Shown: positions 33,792 to 43,157, counted from the first letter of the stretch. The stretch: DNA of 64,000 bases from Marinobacter sp. SS13-12 (GCF_030227115.1 NZ_JASSUA010000001.1:2232001-2296000); one strand, 5' to 3'. The notes: a model not told the origin generated them from the sequence alone. Program-made: numbers and translations.

Positions 33792-33806
33792 TCAAACAGA
33801 CGTTTG
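33780..33806. promoter_or_regulatory. Two abutting PsrA boxes
   Basis: CAAAC-GTAT-GTTTC (33780–33793) and CAAAC-AGAC-GTTTG (33793–33806) share one base. Each fits the published Pseudomonas PsrA consensus (G/C)AAAC-N2–4-GTTT(G/C). The first covers the -10 region and the second the likely start of transcription. PsrA binding is known to be relieved by long-chain fatty acids. Confidence 0.75.
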
Positions 33807-33826
33807 CTAGAGGCATTGATAATAAA

Positions 33827-34501
33827 ATGGCGCAGTCTGATACGGTTGACCGGATTCTGGATGCAGCGGAAGAGCTTTTCGCAGAGCGGGGGTTTTCTGA
33901 AACCTCCCTGCGGATGATTACCAGTAAGGCTAAGGTAAATCTGGCCGCTGTCAATTATCATTTTGGCTCCAAGAATGCCCTGATTCATGCGGTGTTCGCC
34001 CGCTTTCTCACGCCATTTTCGGCGACACTCGAGAACGCCTTTGATGATCTCGAGGCGCGCTGTGATGGCGAACCACCCACGCTGAACCAGACCCTGTGGG
34101 CACTGACAGAAAGTGCTGTGCGTATGCCCCAGCGCAATGAGAAGGGCATCTCCATCTTCATGCGCCTGCTTGGCCTGGCCTATACCCAGTCCCAGGGGCA
34201 TCTCCGCAAATTTCTCGAGCAGGAATACAGCCAGCCATTCAGCCGTTTCATGCGCCTGCTGAAAGAGGCCACGCCGCAGCTGTCGTCTGTGGATCGCTAC
34301 TGGCGGATTCAGTTCATGCTGGGTGCCACGGCCTTTACCATGTCCAGCAGCGACGCCCTGAGGGATATCCTGCAGAACAAGCTGGGCGTGGAAACCACGG
34401 TTCAGGAAATCGCGGCCAGACTGGTGCCATTCCTTGCAGCCGGAATGCAGGCCGAGGACGCCATGCTGTTGCCCCCTGCCCATAACAGCTCAGTTGCCTG
34501 A
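33827..34501 (+). CDS. psrA: TetR-family regulator PsrA
   Basis: 224 residues with an N-terminal TetR helix-turn-helix (about 5–55: ILDAAEELFAERGFSETS, then NLAAVNYHFGSKNALI) and a ligand domain. The recognition region and SIFMRLLGLAYTQSQGHLR are very close to my memory of P. aeruginosa PsrA, which senses long-chain fatty acids, represses fatty-acid beta-oxidation genes and itself, and activates rpoS. Two matching operator boxes in its own promoter support the identification strongly. An L,D-transpeptidase gene follows 58 bp downstream and may be in the same transcript. Confidence 0.9.
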   Translation: MAQSDTVDRILDAAEELFAERGFSETSLRMITSKAKVNLAAVNYHFGSKNALIHAVFARFLTPFSATLENAFDDLEARCDGEPPTLNQTLWALTESAVRMPQRNEKGISIFMRLLGLAYTQSQGHLRKFLEQEYSQPFSRFMRLLKEATPQLSSVDRYWRIQFMLGATAFTMSSSDALRDILQNKLGVETTVQEIAARLVPFLAAGMQAEDAMLLPPAHNSSVA

Positions 34502-34559
34502 ATTGCCCACTCTCGGTTAGGCTTCCCGTCTGACTCGTCTGCCGGGAGTGCAACGCCGC

Positions 34560-35090
34560 ATGCCAAGTGATTCTGTTTCCCCCCCAGTGCCCGTGAATGT
34601 GTCCGGAACAGCGCCGGGAATTGAAATCGACCTGGCCAGACAGACACTGACCCTGTTTCCGGAAGACGCCACCTCTTCAATCTCCTACCCGGTCTCCACA
34701 GCACTCAATGGCCCTGGTGAGCGCCATAGCAGCGGCTGCACACCCAGGGGGAGTCATTATGTGCGGGCAATGGTCGGTGGCGGTGTTCCCCTGAACAGTG
34801 TTTTTGTCGCCCGCAGGCCGACCGGAGAAGTGTATTCGGCGGACCTTGCCCGACAGTTTCCGGAGCGGGACTGGATACTGTCCCGAATTCTCTGGCTATG
34901 CGGCCTGGAATCCGGCAAAAATCGCGGCCCCGGGGTCGATAGTTTTCGTCGCTTCATATACATTCACGGCACACCGGACTCCGAACCCATGGGTGTTCCG
35001 CGTTCCCATGGCTGTGTCCGCATGCGAAACACAGACGTCGTCGATTTGTACAGCCGGGTGAAGCCGGGCACACCGGTGTTGATACGATAA
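34560..35090 (+). CDS. L,D-transpeptidase (YkuD/ErfK family)
   Basis: 176 residues holding the catalytic block HG(T)…SHGCVRM: His136, His150, Cys152 with Arg154. Such enzymes form 3-3 cross-links or attach lipoproteins to peptidoglycan in the periplasm. No signal peptide is seen: the N-terminus is polar (MPSDSVSPPVPVNVSG), and extension to the GTG at 34548 adds only MQRR. Either export occurs by another path, the true start is missed, or the enzyme acts elsewhere. Family members of this minimal kind are annotated widely in Pseudomonas. It lies between psrA and an mscS-type gene. Confidence 0.85.
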   Translation: MPSDSVSPPVPVNVSGTAPGIEIDLARQTLTLFPEDATSSISYPVSTALNGPGERHSSGCTPRGSHYVRAMVGGGVPLNSVFVARRPTGEVYSADLARQFPERDWILSRILWLCGLESGKNRGPGVDSFRRFIYIHGTPDSEPMGVPRSHGCVRMRNTDVVDLYSRVKPGTPVLIR

Positions 35091-35124
35091 GTCCATCCCT
35101 GAACTGACGGAACCGAGAGAACTG

Positions 35125-36360
35125 ATGATTGAAGAAACGCCTTCCATAGTGAATGACTGGATTCAGGACTGGAGCCTGCTGTCGGAGGGCTGGCGGGTCG
35201 GACTCGTGGTGTTTGCCCTGGTGTTCGGGACCGCTGTGGTTGCCTACATTGCCAGTTTTGTCGTGGGCGCCATCGAGCGGCGTTTCAAGAAAACCGACAA
35301 CGCCTGGGACGATGCATTGCTGCACGCTGCCAGAAAGCCGGTTGTTGCCTTTGTCTGGTTGCAGGGGGTGTACTGGGCTGCGGAGGTGGCTCACCGCTAC
35401 TCGGATGCCGAGATATTTTCCGTCAATGACACACTGCTGCAGATTGGTTTCGTCTGGTTGCTGGTGTGGACCCTGTTGAGGTTTATCAAGCAGGGAGAGG
35501 AAATACTGACCTCGCCCCTCAAGATGAAAACTCCGATGGACTACACCACCGTTAACGCGGTGAGCAAGCTTTCCCGGGCGGTGGTGATCATTACCGCAGT
35601 GCTGATTGCTCTCCAGTCTTTGGGCTACAGCATTTCTGGTGTGTTGGCGTTCGGTGGTGTCGGCGGTATCGCGGTCGGTTTTGCGGCGAAGGACTTGCTG
35701 GCCAATTTTTTTGGCGGATTTATTATCCACCTGGACCGGCCTTTTAAAGTGGGCGACTGGATTCGTTCCCCGGATCGTAATATCGAAGGTACAGTCGAGC
35801 ACATCGGCTGGCGCCTGACCACGGTCCGCACGTTTGACAAGCGCCCGCTCTATGTTCCGAACGCCGTCTTTACGCAGGTTGCTGTCGAGAACCCGTCCCG
35901 CATGTTCAATCGGCGGATTTCAGAGACGATTGGAATCCGCTATGCGGATGTCGGCCAGATGGCCACGATCGTCGCTGACATCCGTACCATGTTGGAAAAT
36001 CATGAAGATATCGACCACGACCAGACCCTGATTGTCAATTTCCTGGCTTTCAACGCGTCTTCCCTGGATATCATGGTTTACACCTTCACCAAAACCATTC
36101 AGTGGGTGCGGTTTCACGAGGTCAAGCAGGACGTGCTGCTGAAAATCAGTGATATTATTGAGGGCTATGGCGCCGAGGTTGCCTTTCCCACCCGTACTCT
36201 TCACATGCCGGACGGCGTGCGCGTGGCCAGTAACCAGGCCGGAAAGGGGGACAGTGGTGAAGCCTCCAATGCCGAACCGGGTAGCAGCCGCGCTCCGGTG
36301 GACGGCAGCGAAGGTTCGACGGAAACTCAGGGTGACAGCGCCGAGGCAACAGGGAATTGA
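35125..36360 (+). CDS. MscS-family small-conductance mechanosensitive channel
   Basis: 411 residues. Membrane helices at about 20–45, 65–90, 100–120, 150–175 and the pore helix about 170–195 with GGVGGIAVGFAAKDLLANFFGG, then the beta domain (FKVGDWI, VPNAVFTQVAVEN) and C-terminal alpha/beta domain; the last about 45 residues are Ser/Glu-rich and disordered. It opens under membrane tension to release solutes on osmotic downshock. More helices than E. coli MscS, so closer to YbdG/YnaI-type in length. It precedes mtnP by 2 bp, so the two are co-transcribed. Confidence 0.93.
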   Translation: MIEETPSIVNDWIQDWSLLSEGWRVGLVVFALVFGTAVVAYIASFVVGAIERRFKKTDNAWDDALLHAARKPVVAFVWLQGVYWAAEVAHRYSDAEIFSVNDTLLQIGFVWLLVWTLLRFIKQGEEILTSPLKMKTPMDYTTVNAVSKLSRAVVIITAVLIALQSLGYSISGVLAFGGVGGIAVGFAAKDLLANFFGGFIIHLDRPFKVGDWIRSPDRNIEGTVEHIGWRLTTVRTFDKRPLYVPNAVFTQVAVENPSRMFNRRISETIGIRYADVGQMATIVADIRTMLENHEDIDHDQTLIVNFLAFNASSLDIMVYTFTKTIQWVRFHEVKQDVLLKISDIIEGYGAEVAFPTRTLHMPDGVRVASNQAGKGDSGEASNAEPGSSRAPVDGSEGSTETQGDSAEATGN

Positions 36361-36362
36361 TC

Positions 36363-37145
36363 ATGGGTACAGCGGATAACAACCCCCCGGTTGGCATTAT
36401 TGGTGGCACCGGCCTTTCAACCCTGTCAGGGCTTGAGATAACCGCCGAGCGTCCCGTGGATACGCCCTGGGGGCAACCGTCGTCGGCGCTGGTTGAGGGG
36501 CGTCTCGGAGATCAGGCGGTGGTCTTTCTGGCCCGCCATGGCAACCCTCATCGCATACCGCCGCACCAGGTCAACTATCGGGCCAACCTGCAGGCACTCC
36601 ATGATGCGGGTGTTCGCTCTGTGGTGGGGGTGAATGCTGTGGGCGGCATTCATCCGGACATGGGGCCGGCGCACATCGTGATCCCTGACCAGATTATCGA
36701 TTACACCTGGGGCAGGGCGAGCACCTTTTTCGAGGGTGAACTGGATGAAACCACCCATATTGATTTCACCTGGCCTTACACCCGGAAGGCACGTGAGCTG
36801 CTGATTGCTGCCGCCCGGGACCAGGGCCTGCCGTTCTCTGATTTCGGTGTTTATGGGGCTACCCAGGGGCCAAGGCTGGAAACGGCCGCTGAGGTGTTGC
36901 GCCTGGAACGTGATGGTTGTGACCTGGTAGGCATGACCGGCATGCCCGAGGCTGCGCTGGCGGCCGAATTGAAGATGAACTACGTCTGCCTGGCGCTGGT
37001 GGTAAACCATGCGGCCGGCAAATCGGACCACATCATTACCATGGCGGAAATCGAGGCCGCCATCGACCAGGGCATGTCTGGTATCAAGCGGATCCTCGAA
37101 GTGTCAATGAGTGGCCTGGGCGCCCTTACTCCTCAATTTTCTTGA
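36363..37145 (+). CDS. S-methyl-5'-thioinosine phosphorylase (MTAP/PNP family)
   Basis: 260 residues with GIIGGTGLS, ARHGNPHRIPPHQVNYRAN, GVNAVGGI and TQGPRLETAAEV, ending with GMTGMPEAALAAEL. It is very close in pattern to P. aeruginosa PA3004, shown to cleave methylthioinosine in the route that follows adenosine deamination of methylthioadenosine. Both salvage sulfur and purine from polyamine and quorum-signal synthesis. The ATG at 36363 with AGGGA seven bases upstream is chosen over the TTG at 36357. Its tail overlaps csiV by 20 bp on the opposite strand. Confidence 0.9.
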   Translation: MGTADNNPPVGIIGGTGLSTLSGLEITAERPVDTPWGQPSSALVEGRLGDQAVVFLARHGNPHRIPPHQVNYRANLQALHDAGVRSVVGVNAVGGIHPDMGPAHIVIPDQIIDYTWGRASTFFEGELDETTHIDFTWPYTRKARELLIAAARDQGLPFSDFGVYGATQGPRLETAAEVLRLERDGCDLVGMTGMPEAALAAELKMNYVCLALVVNHAAGKSDHIITMAEIEAAIDQGMSGIKRILEVSMSGLGALTPQFS

Positions 37146-37959
37146 AGAAAACCAATACGCCGATGGTGGGGGAGTCCAGGAAATGGACTTCCTCGCTACG
37201 CATGCGGCGGGTTTCACGAATCCAGGTCAGCAATTCCGCTCTTGGCCAATTGATGCCCGAAATAGCTGCCTGCTCCGGCTGTACTGCCGTTTCGCTGACG
37301 CTCCCGGTGCCTTCGTCACTGGTCTCGCCGGTATCAGACGGCTGGTCCTCTTCCGGGGCGCTCGCCATCACATCGACCGTTTCTTCCGTGCGCGGCATGG
37401 GTTGCCAGTGATTGAGATGCACATCAACATGCAGGTAGCGTTGCCGGTCAATGGTGATATGTCCTTCTACGTCGCGGTGCCCCGCCTCCGCCAGCCAGTC
37501 TCCGATGGCGACCCGCAGTGGTTCCCCCTCAAAATCGGGGGGGAAAGACTGATACCAGCCGGCTGCCAGAAGTATCCGGTACCGGCCACTGTTCTCCAGT
37601 CGGTTGGCGGCTGAGTTGAGGTGGAGTTCGCTGCGCGGAACCAGATCCCGTGTCGTCTCCACGGTGCCATTGCCGTCCACTGCCCGCAGAATTTCGGTGA
37701 CGTCCGGGTTGGGTGGCTCCGGTATCCGGCCGGCCATTCGTTCGTTGATGGCGTCCGGTTCAACCTTGCGTTCCAGGATAACGAATTCAGCACGATAGTA
37801 GTCTTCACGGGCCTCTGTCGAAGCGGCCTGTCCGGAAGTCTGCTGGGCGGACACCAGTGGTGACAGGGCCAGCACGACCGCAAAAATGAAGGTGGACTTT
37901 CCAAGCAATAAGTTACCGGGCGTTCGCAAGGGCTTTGCTCCAATGTTCCTGTTGTTCAT
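37126..37959 (-). CDS. csiV: CsiV-family periplasmic protein
   Basis: 277 residues from the ATG at 37959, which has AGAGG six bases upstream (ATGs at 37986/37983 overlap the mfd stop and are alternatives). A signal peptide is near residues 20–40 (cleavage about SAQQ). YYRAEFVILERK opens the mature domain and RRMRSEEVHFLDSPTIGVLVFFKKIE closes it, the features of CsiV, a peptidoglycan-binding, growth- and division-related periplasmic protein first described in Shewanella. A Glu/Ser/Thr-rich insert at about 190–220 is probably a linker. It follows mfd directly, as in pseudomonads. Confidence 0.85.
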   Translation of the reverse strand: MNNRNIGAKPLRTPGNLLLGKSTFIFAVVLALSPLVSAQQTSGQAASTEAREDYYRAEFVILERKVEPDAINERMAGRIPEPPNPDVTEILRAVDGNGTVETTRDLVPRSELHLNSAANRLENSGRYRILLAAGWYQSFPPDFEGEPLRVAIGDWLAEAGHRDVEGHITIDRQRYLHVDVHLNHWQPMPRTEETVDVMASAPEEDQPSDTGETSDEGTGSVSETAVQPEQAAISGINWPRAELLTWIRETRRMRSEEVHFLDSPTIGVLVFFKKIEE

Positions 37960-37982
37960 CTCGGGCCTCTGGGCCGGGCGCA

Positions 37983-40900
37983 TCATGAAACCAGCTGGCC
38001 CAGCATGTCGGAAATGCCGTCGAGTTTACCACTGGTTGAGGTGTCGTTCAGCCGGAAACGAAAACTGTTGGCCCCTTCAAGGCGATACCGGTCTGGCGAG
38101 GATTGCACTTTTTTAACCAGAACCAGCGGATCCACGGGGGTTGAACTGCCAAACTCCAGCCTGGCCCACTCTTTACCGGCGTCCACTTTCACGATTCCGA
38201 GGGCTTCAGCGCGGATCCTCAACTCCGACTGGCGGATCAGGTTCTTTGCCGGCTCCGGTAATAAACCGAAGCGATCGATCATCTCAACCTGAAGTTCTTT
38301 TAATCCGTCCTTGTCGCTGACGCTGGCAATCCGTTTGTACAGCATCAGCCGATTGTGAACGTCGGGCAGGTAGTCATCGGGAATCAACGCGGGTATCCGC
38401 AGGTTCATTTCGGTGCCATGGCTCAGGGGCAGTTCCGCATTCGGGGTTCTGCCCTCGCGAATGGCCTGCACGGCTTCATCCAATAGCTGCATATACAGGG
38501 TAAAGCCGATGCTCTCTATCTGGCCGCTCTGCTCCTCTCCCAACAGTTCTCCGGCCCCGCGAATTTCCAGGTCGTGGGTGGCCAGCATGAACCCGGCGCC
38601 CAGGTCCTGCGCTTCGGAGATGGCTTCCAGGCGCTTTTTGGCATCCGCGGTGATGGCTCTGGGCGGAGGTGTCAGCAGGTAGGCATAGGCCTGGTGGTGG
38701 GAGCGTCCGACACGGCCTCGCAGTTGGTGCAGCTGGGCAAGGCCGAATTTGTCCGCCCGCTCGATAATAATGGTGTTGGCGCTGGGAATGTCGATGCCGG
38801 TTTCAATGATGGTGGTGCACACCAGGACGTTGAAACGCTTGTGGTAGAAATCCGACATGATCTGTTCCAGGTCACGCTCGCGCATCTGGCCATGGGCAAC
38901 GCCTACCCGGGCCTCGGGGATCAGTCGCCGTAACTCCTCGGCGGTTTTCTCGATGGTGGCAACATCGTTGTGGAGGAAATACACCTGGCCGCCCCGCAGG
39001 ATCTCCCGCAGGATGGCTTCCTTGACCATGGCTTCGTCTCGCTGGCGCACGAAGGTCTTCACCGACAGACGCCGGGCCGGCGGGGTGGCAATGATGGACA
39101 GGTCCCGCAGATGCCCCATGGCCATGTTCAGCGTTCTGGGAATCGGTGTGGCCGTCAGGTTGAGCATGTCGACCTCGGCCCGTAGCGCTTTCAGGCGCTC
39201 TTTCTGCTGTACGCCGAAACGGTGCTCCTCGTCGATGATCACCAGTCCCAGGTTTTTGAACCTGATATCACCCTGCAGCAGTTTGTGGGTGCCGATCACG
39301 ATGTCGGCCTTGCCGGCTTCGATAGCGGCCAGCGCCTTGCTGGTCTGACTGCCGCTGCGGAAGCGGCTGAGCAGTTCCACGCTGACAGCAGTCTCTGAAA
39401 AGCGGTCCCGGAATGATTCGTAATGCTGCTGCGCCAGCAGGGTGGTGGGCACCAGCACCGCCACCTGTTTGCCGGACCAGGTGGCCATAAAGGCCGCACG
39501 CATGGCGACCTCGGTTTTGCCGAAACCCACGTCCCCGCAGACCAGCCGGTCCATGGGTTTTTCGCTGATCATGTCTTCGAACACCGCTTCGATGGCCGCC
39601 TGCTGATCCGGTGTCTCCTCGAAGGGGAAGCCGGCAGCAAACGCGCGGTAGGCTTCCTTCGGGTCCTCAAAGGAGAAACCCTTGCGGGCTTCCCGGCGGG
39701 CGTAGACGTCCAGCAGCTCGGCCGCGGTGTCGCGGATTTTCTCCAGCGCTTTCTGTTTCGCATTGCTCCAGCGATCCGTGCCCAGTTTATGCAAGGGGGC
39801 GTGATCGGTGTCGGAGCCGGTGTACCGGGAAATCAGGTGAAGGCTGGACACGGGCACGTAGAGTTTCGAGCCGCCGGCGTATTCCAGCATCAGGAATTCA
39901 CTGGCTTCCCCTTCCACGGTGATGGTTTCCAGGCCCTGGTAGCGGCCAACGCCATGGTCGATATGCACCACCGGAGCACCAATCCTGAGTTCGGAAAGGT
40001 CGCGATAGCCGGAATCATCGGTTTCGGTGGGCTTCTCCCGCCGCCGACGCTGCAATACCCGTTCACCGAACAGGGCCGTTTCTGTCACCAGGGCGACGTG
40101 CTGCTGCGGCAGAACCAGCCCGAATTCCATGGGGGCTACGGTAATGCCGAGCGTGTTTTCCGGATCATCTGTGAATGTCCGCCAGCTGTCCAGTGCGGTT
40201 AGCTGTAGCCCGTGATCAGCGAGGTTCTCGATCAGGGCCTCGCGGCGACCTGACGACTCCGCACAGATCAGTATCCGGCCATGGAAATCATTGATGAATC
40301 GCTTGAGGCGGGCGGCAGGGTCGGCGGCACGACCATCCATTGAAACGTCGGGCAATACGTCCGTGGGACAATTGACGCCGCCGGCGGATTCCGTGTTTTC
40401 CGTGGTGAGCGTTACCCGCGGAAAATGCTTGAGCTGGCCAAACAGTTCGTCTTGCTGCAGGAACAGCTGTGCCGGAGGCAGGATAGGTCGCATCCGGTCA
40501 TGACGGCGTTCCTCATAGCGGTCACGGGTATCGGCGTCGAAATGTTCTGCGGCTTGGTGGAGACCCGATGCCGTAAACACCAGGGTTTCCCCGGGCAGAT
40601 AGTCAAACAGGGTTGCGGTCTGCTCGAAGAACAGTGGCAGGTAGTATTCGATCCCCGGCGGGGTAATGCCGTGGGTTACGTCCTGGTAAATCGGTGAGTT
40701 CTTGTCGGCATGGGGGAACTGCTCGAACCAGCGGCTGCGAAAATCGGAGCGGGCTTCCTTGTGCCAGGGAAACTCGTTGGCCGGAAGCAGTTCTATTTTG
40801 TCGATCCGGTCGATGGAGCGCTGGGTTTCCGGATCAAAGGTGCGCAGGGTTTCAATTTCATCGTCGAACAGGTCAATCCGGTAGGGTCGGGTCGCGCCCA

Positions 40901-41492
40901 TGGGGAAAATGTCCAGAATGGCGCCCCTTACCGCATATTCGCCGTGCTCATAGACATTTTCGGCATGGCGGTAACCTGCGGCTTCCAGCTGCAGGCGCCA
41001 GGTGTCGATGTCCAGCGACTGTCCCACCTCCAGCAGCAGGGTGTTGCCTTGCAGGTAACTGACCGGCGGCAAACGGTGCATCAGCGTGCGTGCCGGCACC
41101 ACCAATACGCCATGGCTGGTGGTGGGCAGCCGGTGCAGGGCCCGGATGCGCCGTGAGGTAATGTCCTGGTGCGGCGAAAACAGATCGTATGGCAGGGTTT
41201 CCCAGTCCGGCAGGGAAAGCACCTCGAGCCCGTCAGGGGTAATGGCGGCCTGGTCCTCGTCCGGTGGCAGGCCGAGATAGAAACGCATGGCCTGTTCCAG
41301 CCGGATGGCTTCATCCGTGCTGCGGGTAATGACCAGTGTCAGTCCTGTGTGGGCCTGCGCGCTCTCACAGATTGCCAGAGCGTCGGCGCTGCCGTGTAAC
41401 TGGCCCCAGGTTCGATGATCCGCTGCCTTGTGTGGAACGGGGGGAGCCACCAGTACGGCGTGTCTTTCGGAATGGGAGGCACCTTGGCTCAT
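37983..41492 (-). CDS. mfd: Transcription-repair coupling factor Mfd
   Basis: 1,169 residues. A UvrB-like N-terminal region, the RNA polymerase interaction domain (about 500–560: GAPVVHIDHGVGRYQG), the RecG-type translocase with GDVGFGKTE, DEEHRFGV and TATPIPRTL, then the C-terminal TRCF domain. It removes stalled RNA polymerase from DNA lesions and recruits UvrA. The frame is open to 41633, but the ATG at 41492 (MSQGASHSERH) fits the family N-terminus and has AGGAGA twelve bases before. Monocistronic or with csiV, and divergent from gap. Confidence 0.97.
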   Translation of the reverse strand: MSQGASHSERHAVLVAPPVPHKAADHRTWGQLHGSADALAICESAQAHTGLTLVITRSTDEAIRLEQAMRFYLGLPPDEDQAAITPDGLEVLSLPDWETLPYDLFSPHQDITSRRIRALHRLPTTSHGVLVVPARTLMHRLPPVSYLQGNTLLLEVGQSLDIDTWRLQLEAAGYRHAENVYEHGEYAVRGAILDIFPMGATRPYRIDLFDDEIETLRTFDPETQRSIDRIDKIELLPANEFPWHKEARSDFRSRWFEQFPHADKNSPIYQDVTHGITPPGIEYYLPLFFEQTATLFDYLPGETLVFTASGLHQAAEHFDADTRDRYEERRHDRMRPILPPAQLFLQQDELFGQLKHFPRVTLTTENTESAGGVNCPTDVLPDVSMDGRAADPAARLKRFINDFHGRILICAESSGRREALIENLADHGLQLTALDSWRTFTDDPENTLGITVAPMEFGLVLPQQHVALVTETALFGERVLQRRRREKPTETDDSGYRDLSELRIGAPVVHIDHGVGRYQGLETITVEGEASEFLMLEYAGGSKLYVPVSSLHLISRYTGSDTDHAPLHKLGTDRWSNAKQKALEKIRDTAAELLDVYARREARKGFSFEDPKEAYRAFAAGFPFEETPDQQAAIEAVFEDMISEKPMDRLVCGDVGFGKTEVAMRAAFMATWSGKQVAVLVPTTLLAQQHYESFRDRFSETAVSVELLSRFRSGSQTSKALAAIEAGKADIVIGTHKLLQGDIRFKNLGLVIIDEEHRFGVQQKERLKALRAEVDMLNLTATPIPRTLNMAMGHLRDLSIIATPPARRLSVKTFVRQRDEAMVKEAILREILRGGQVYFLHNDVATIEKTAEELRRLIPEARVGVAHGQMRERDLEQIMSDFYHKRFNVLVCTTIIETGIDIPSANTIIIERADKFGLAQLHQLRGRVGRSHHQAYAYLLTPPPRAITADAKKRLEAISEAQDLGAGFMLATHDLEIRGAGELLGEEQSGQIESIGFTLYMQLLDEAVQAIREGRTPNAELPLSHGTEMNLRIPALIPDDYLPDVHNRLMLYKRIASVSDKDGLKELQVEMIDRFGLLPEPAKNLIRQSELRIRAEALGIVKVDAGKEWARLEFGSSTPVDPLVLVKKVQSSPDRYRLEGANSFRFRLNDTSTSGKLDGISDMLGQLVS

Positions 41493-41564
41493 GGTCGTTG
41501 TGGTTCTCCTGGAAAGTGACGGGCCGGATAACGGCGAGGCGCGTATTCTACCGGCCAGAGATAG

Positions 41565-41583
41565 CGCTGTCATGACAACAGCG
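41565..41583. promoter_or_regulatory. CGCTGT-N7-ACAGCG dyad between mfd and gap
   Basis: Six-base arms with a 7-bp centre, and an inner perfect palindrome TGTCATGACA (41568–41577). It lies about 75 bp upstream of the mfd ATG and 35 bp upstream of the gap -35. A LexA box needs eight bases between CTGT and ACAG; this has seven. An unidentified operator is the most one can say. Confidence 0.35.
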
Positions 41584-41617
41584 GCATACTGATACGAGCG
41601 GAGTGGGGGGTCTGTAT

Positions 41618-41646
41618 TTGCTGTTAGCCCCATAACGTTGGATAAT
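41618..41646 (+). promoter_or_regulatory. gap promoter (sigma-70)
   Basis: TTGCTG (41618–41623), 17-bp spacer, GATAAT (41641–41646), 41 bp before the gap GTG start. Good match for a strong constitutive promoter. Confidence 0.65.
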
Positions 41647-41687
41647 GTGCGCCCAATTTTCCAGGTTCCAACTGCCGAGGTTCAAGC

Positions 41688-43157
41688 GTGAGTCACGAAC
41701 AGATCAATCAGCACCTGTCTAACTGGACGGAAAGAGAATCCACTGCGGAAGCCATGATTCCGTTGATTGGCCGTCTCTACCGCAAAAACAATGTGGTGAC
41801 GTCCGTTTACGGTCGTTCCATTATTAACCAGTCGGTCATCGACATTATTCGAGCGCACCGATTTGTGCGCCAGGTTGAGGATAGTGAGCTGTCAGTCCAT
41901 AACACCCTGCCTATCCTGCAGGCGATGGACAGTATGGATCTGGGGCGCGGCCATGTGGATATTGGCAAGCTTGCCGTGAAATTCAAGGAGGAGGGCGGTT
42001 CCCTCGAGGATTTCCTGAAGCGCGAAATTGGCCCGATTGTGGGTCAGTACCAGACCCAGTCGGAAGAGGACGCCGAAAACGACACCAAAGACGTTGTGCT
42101 TTATGGTTTTGGTCGTATCGGTCGCCTGCTGGCCCGCATCCTGATTGAAAAAGCCGGCGGCGGCAACAACCTTCGCCTGCGTGCGATTGTCGTACGCAAC
42201 GGTGGTGCCGAGAATGACCTCGAGAAGCGGGCCAGCCTGCTGCGCCGCGACTCGGTTCATGGTCCGTTCAATGGCACCATTAGCGTGGATGAAGAGAATT
42301 CGGCGCTGATTGCCAACGGTAATTTCATCAAGGTGATTTATTCCGCGGGCCCGGATCAGGTGGATTACACTCAGTACGGTATCAATAACGCCATTGTGAT
42401 TGATAACACCGGTATCTGGCGTGATGAGGCAGGCCTTGGCCTGCACCTGAAGTCCAAGGGAGTCAGTCGGGTGATGTTGACCGCGCCCGGTAAGGGCGAT
42501 ATCAAGAACATTGTTCACGGTATCAATAACGACTGGATTACCAGTGAGGATCGTATCCTCTCGGCGGCGTCCTGTACCACCAACGCCATCACGCCGGTGC
42601 TCAAGGCGATCGTTGATGAGTACGGCATCGAAGATGGCCATGTTGAAACGGTGCATTCCTACACCAATGACCAGAACCTGATCGACAACTACCACAAGGG
42701 CAGCCGTCGCGGTCGCAGTGCGCCCCTGAACATGGTAATTACCGAAACAGGTGCCGCCAAGGCCGTTGCCAAGGCACTGCCGGAGCTCAAAGGCAAATTG
42801 TCCGGTAACGCGATTCGTGTACCGACCCCGAACGTATCCATGGCCATTCTCAATCTGAACCTGGCCAAAGAGGTCACGGTTGAAGGGGTCAATGAGTACC
42901 TCCGCGACATGGCACTGCACTCCGAGTTGCAGAAGCAGATCGATTTCGTCAACTCGCCGGAAGTGGTCTCTACCGATTTTGTCGGTTCGCGCCATGCCGG
43001 TATTGTGGATGCCCAGGCCACCATTGCTAACGGCAAGCGCCTGATTCTCTACGTGTGGTACGACAATGAGGCGGGTTACAGCGCCCAGGTTATCCGTGTG
43101 GTTAACCAGATGGCAGGTGTCACCTACCCGATCTTCCCGAAACGGGCCAGGGACTGA
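41688..43157 (+). CDS. gap: Glyceraldehyde-3-phosphate dehydrogenase, long form
   Basis: 489 residues. The GAPDH core starts at about residue 130 (VVLYGFGRIGRLLARILIE) and has the catalytic Cys296 in ASCTTNAITP; the first 130 residues are an extra helical domain also present in the Pseudomonas PA3001-type enzyme (about 460). It interconverts glyceraldehyde-3-phosphate and 1,3-bisphosphoglycerate; long forms often work in gluconeogenesis. The GTG start has GAGG seven bases upstream, and a TTGCTG–GATAAT promoter precedes it. A strong terminator follows at 43188. Confidence 0.95.
   Translation: MSHEQINQHLSNWTERESTAEAMIPLIGRLYRKNNVVTSVYGRSIINQSVIDIIRAHRFVRQVEDSELSVHNTLPILQAMDSMDLGRGHVDIGKLAVKFKEEGGSLEDFLKREIGPIVGQYQTQSEEDAENDTKDVVLYGFGRIGRLLARILIEKAGGGNNLRLRAIVVRNGGAENDLEKRASLLRRDSVHGPFNGTISVDEENSALIANGNFIKVIYSAGPDQVDYTQYGINNAIVIDNTGIWRDEAGLGLHLKSKGVSRVMLTAPGKGDIKNIVHGINNDWITSEDRILSAASCTTNAITPVLKAIVDEYGIEDGHVETVHSYTNDQNLIDNYHKGSRRGRSAPLNMVITETGAAKAVAKALPELKGKLSGNAIRVPTPNVSMAILNLNLAKEVTVEGVNEYLRDMALHSELQKQIDFVNSPEVVSTDFVGSRHAGIVDAQATIANGKRLILYVWYDNEAGYSAQVIRVVNQMAGVTYPIFPKRARD

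Noticed and set aside
41567..41581. LexA (SOS) box before mfd
   Set aside because: CTGT and ACAG are separated by seven bases, not eight; kept only as an unidentified dyad.
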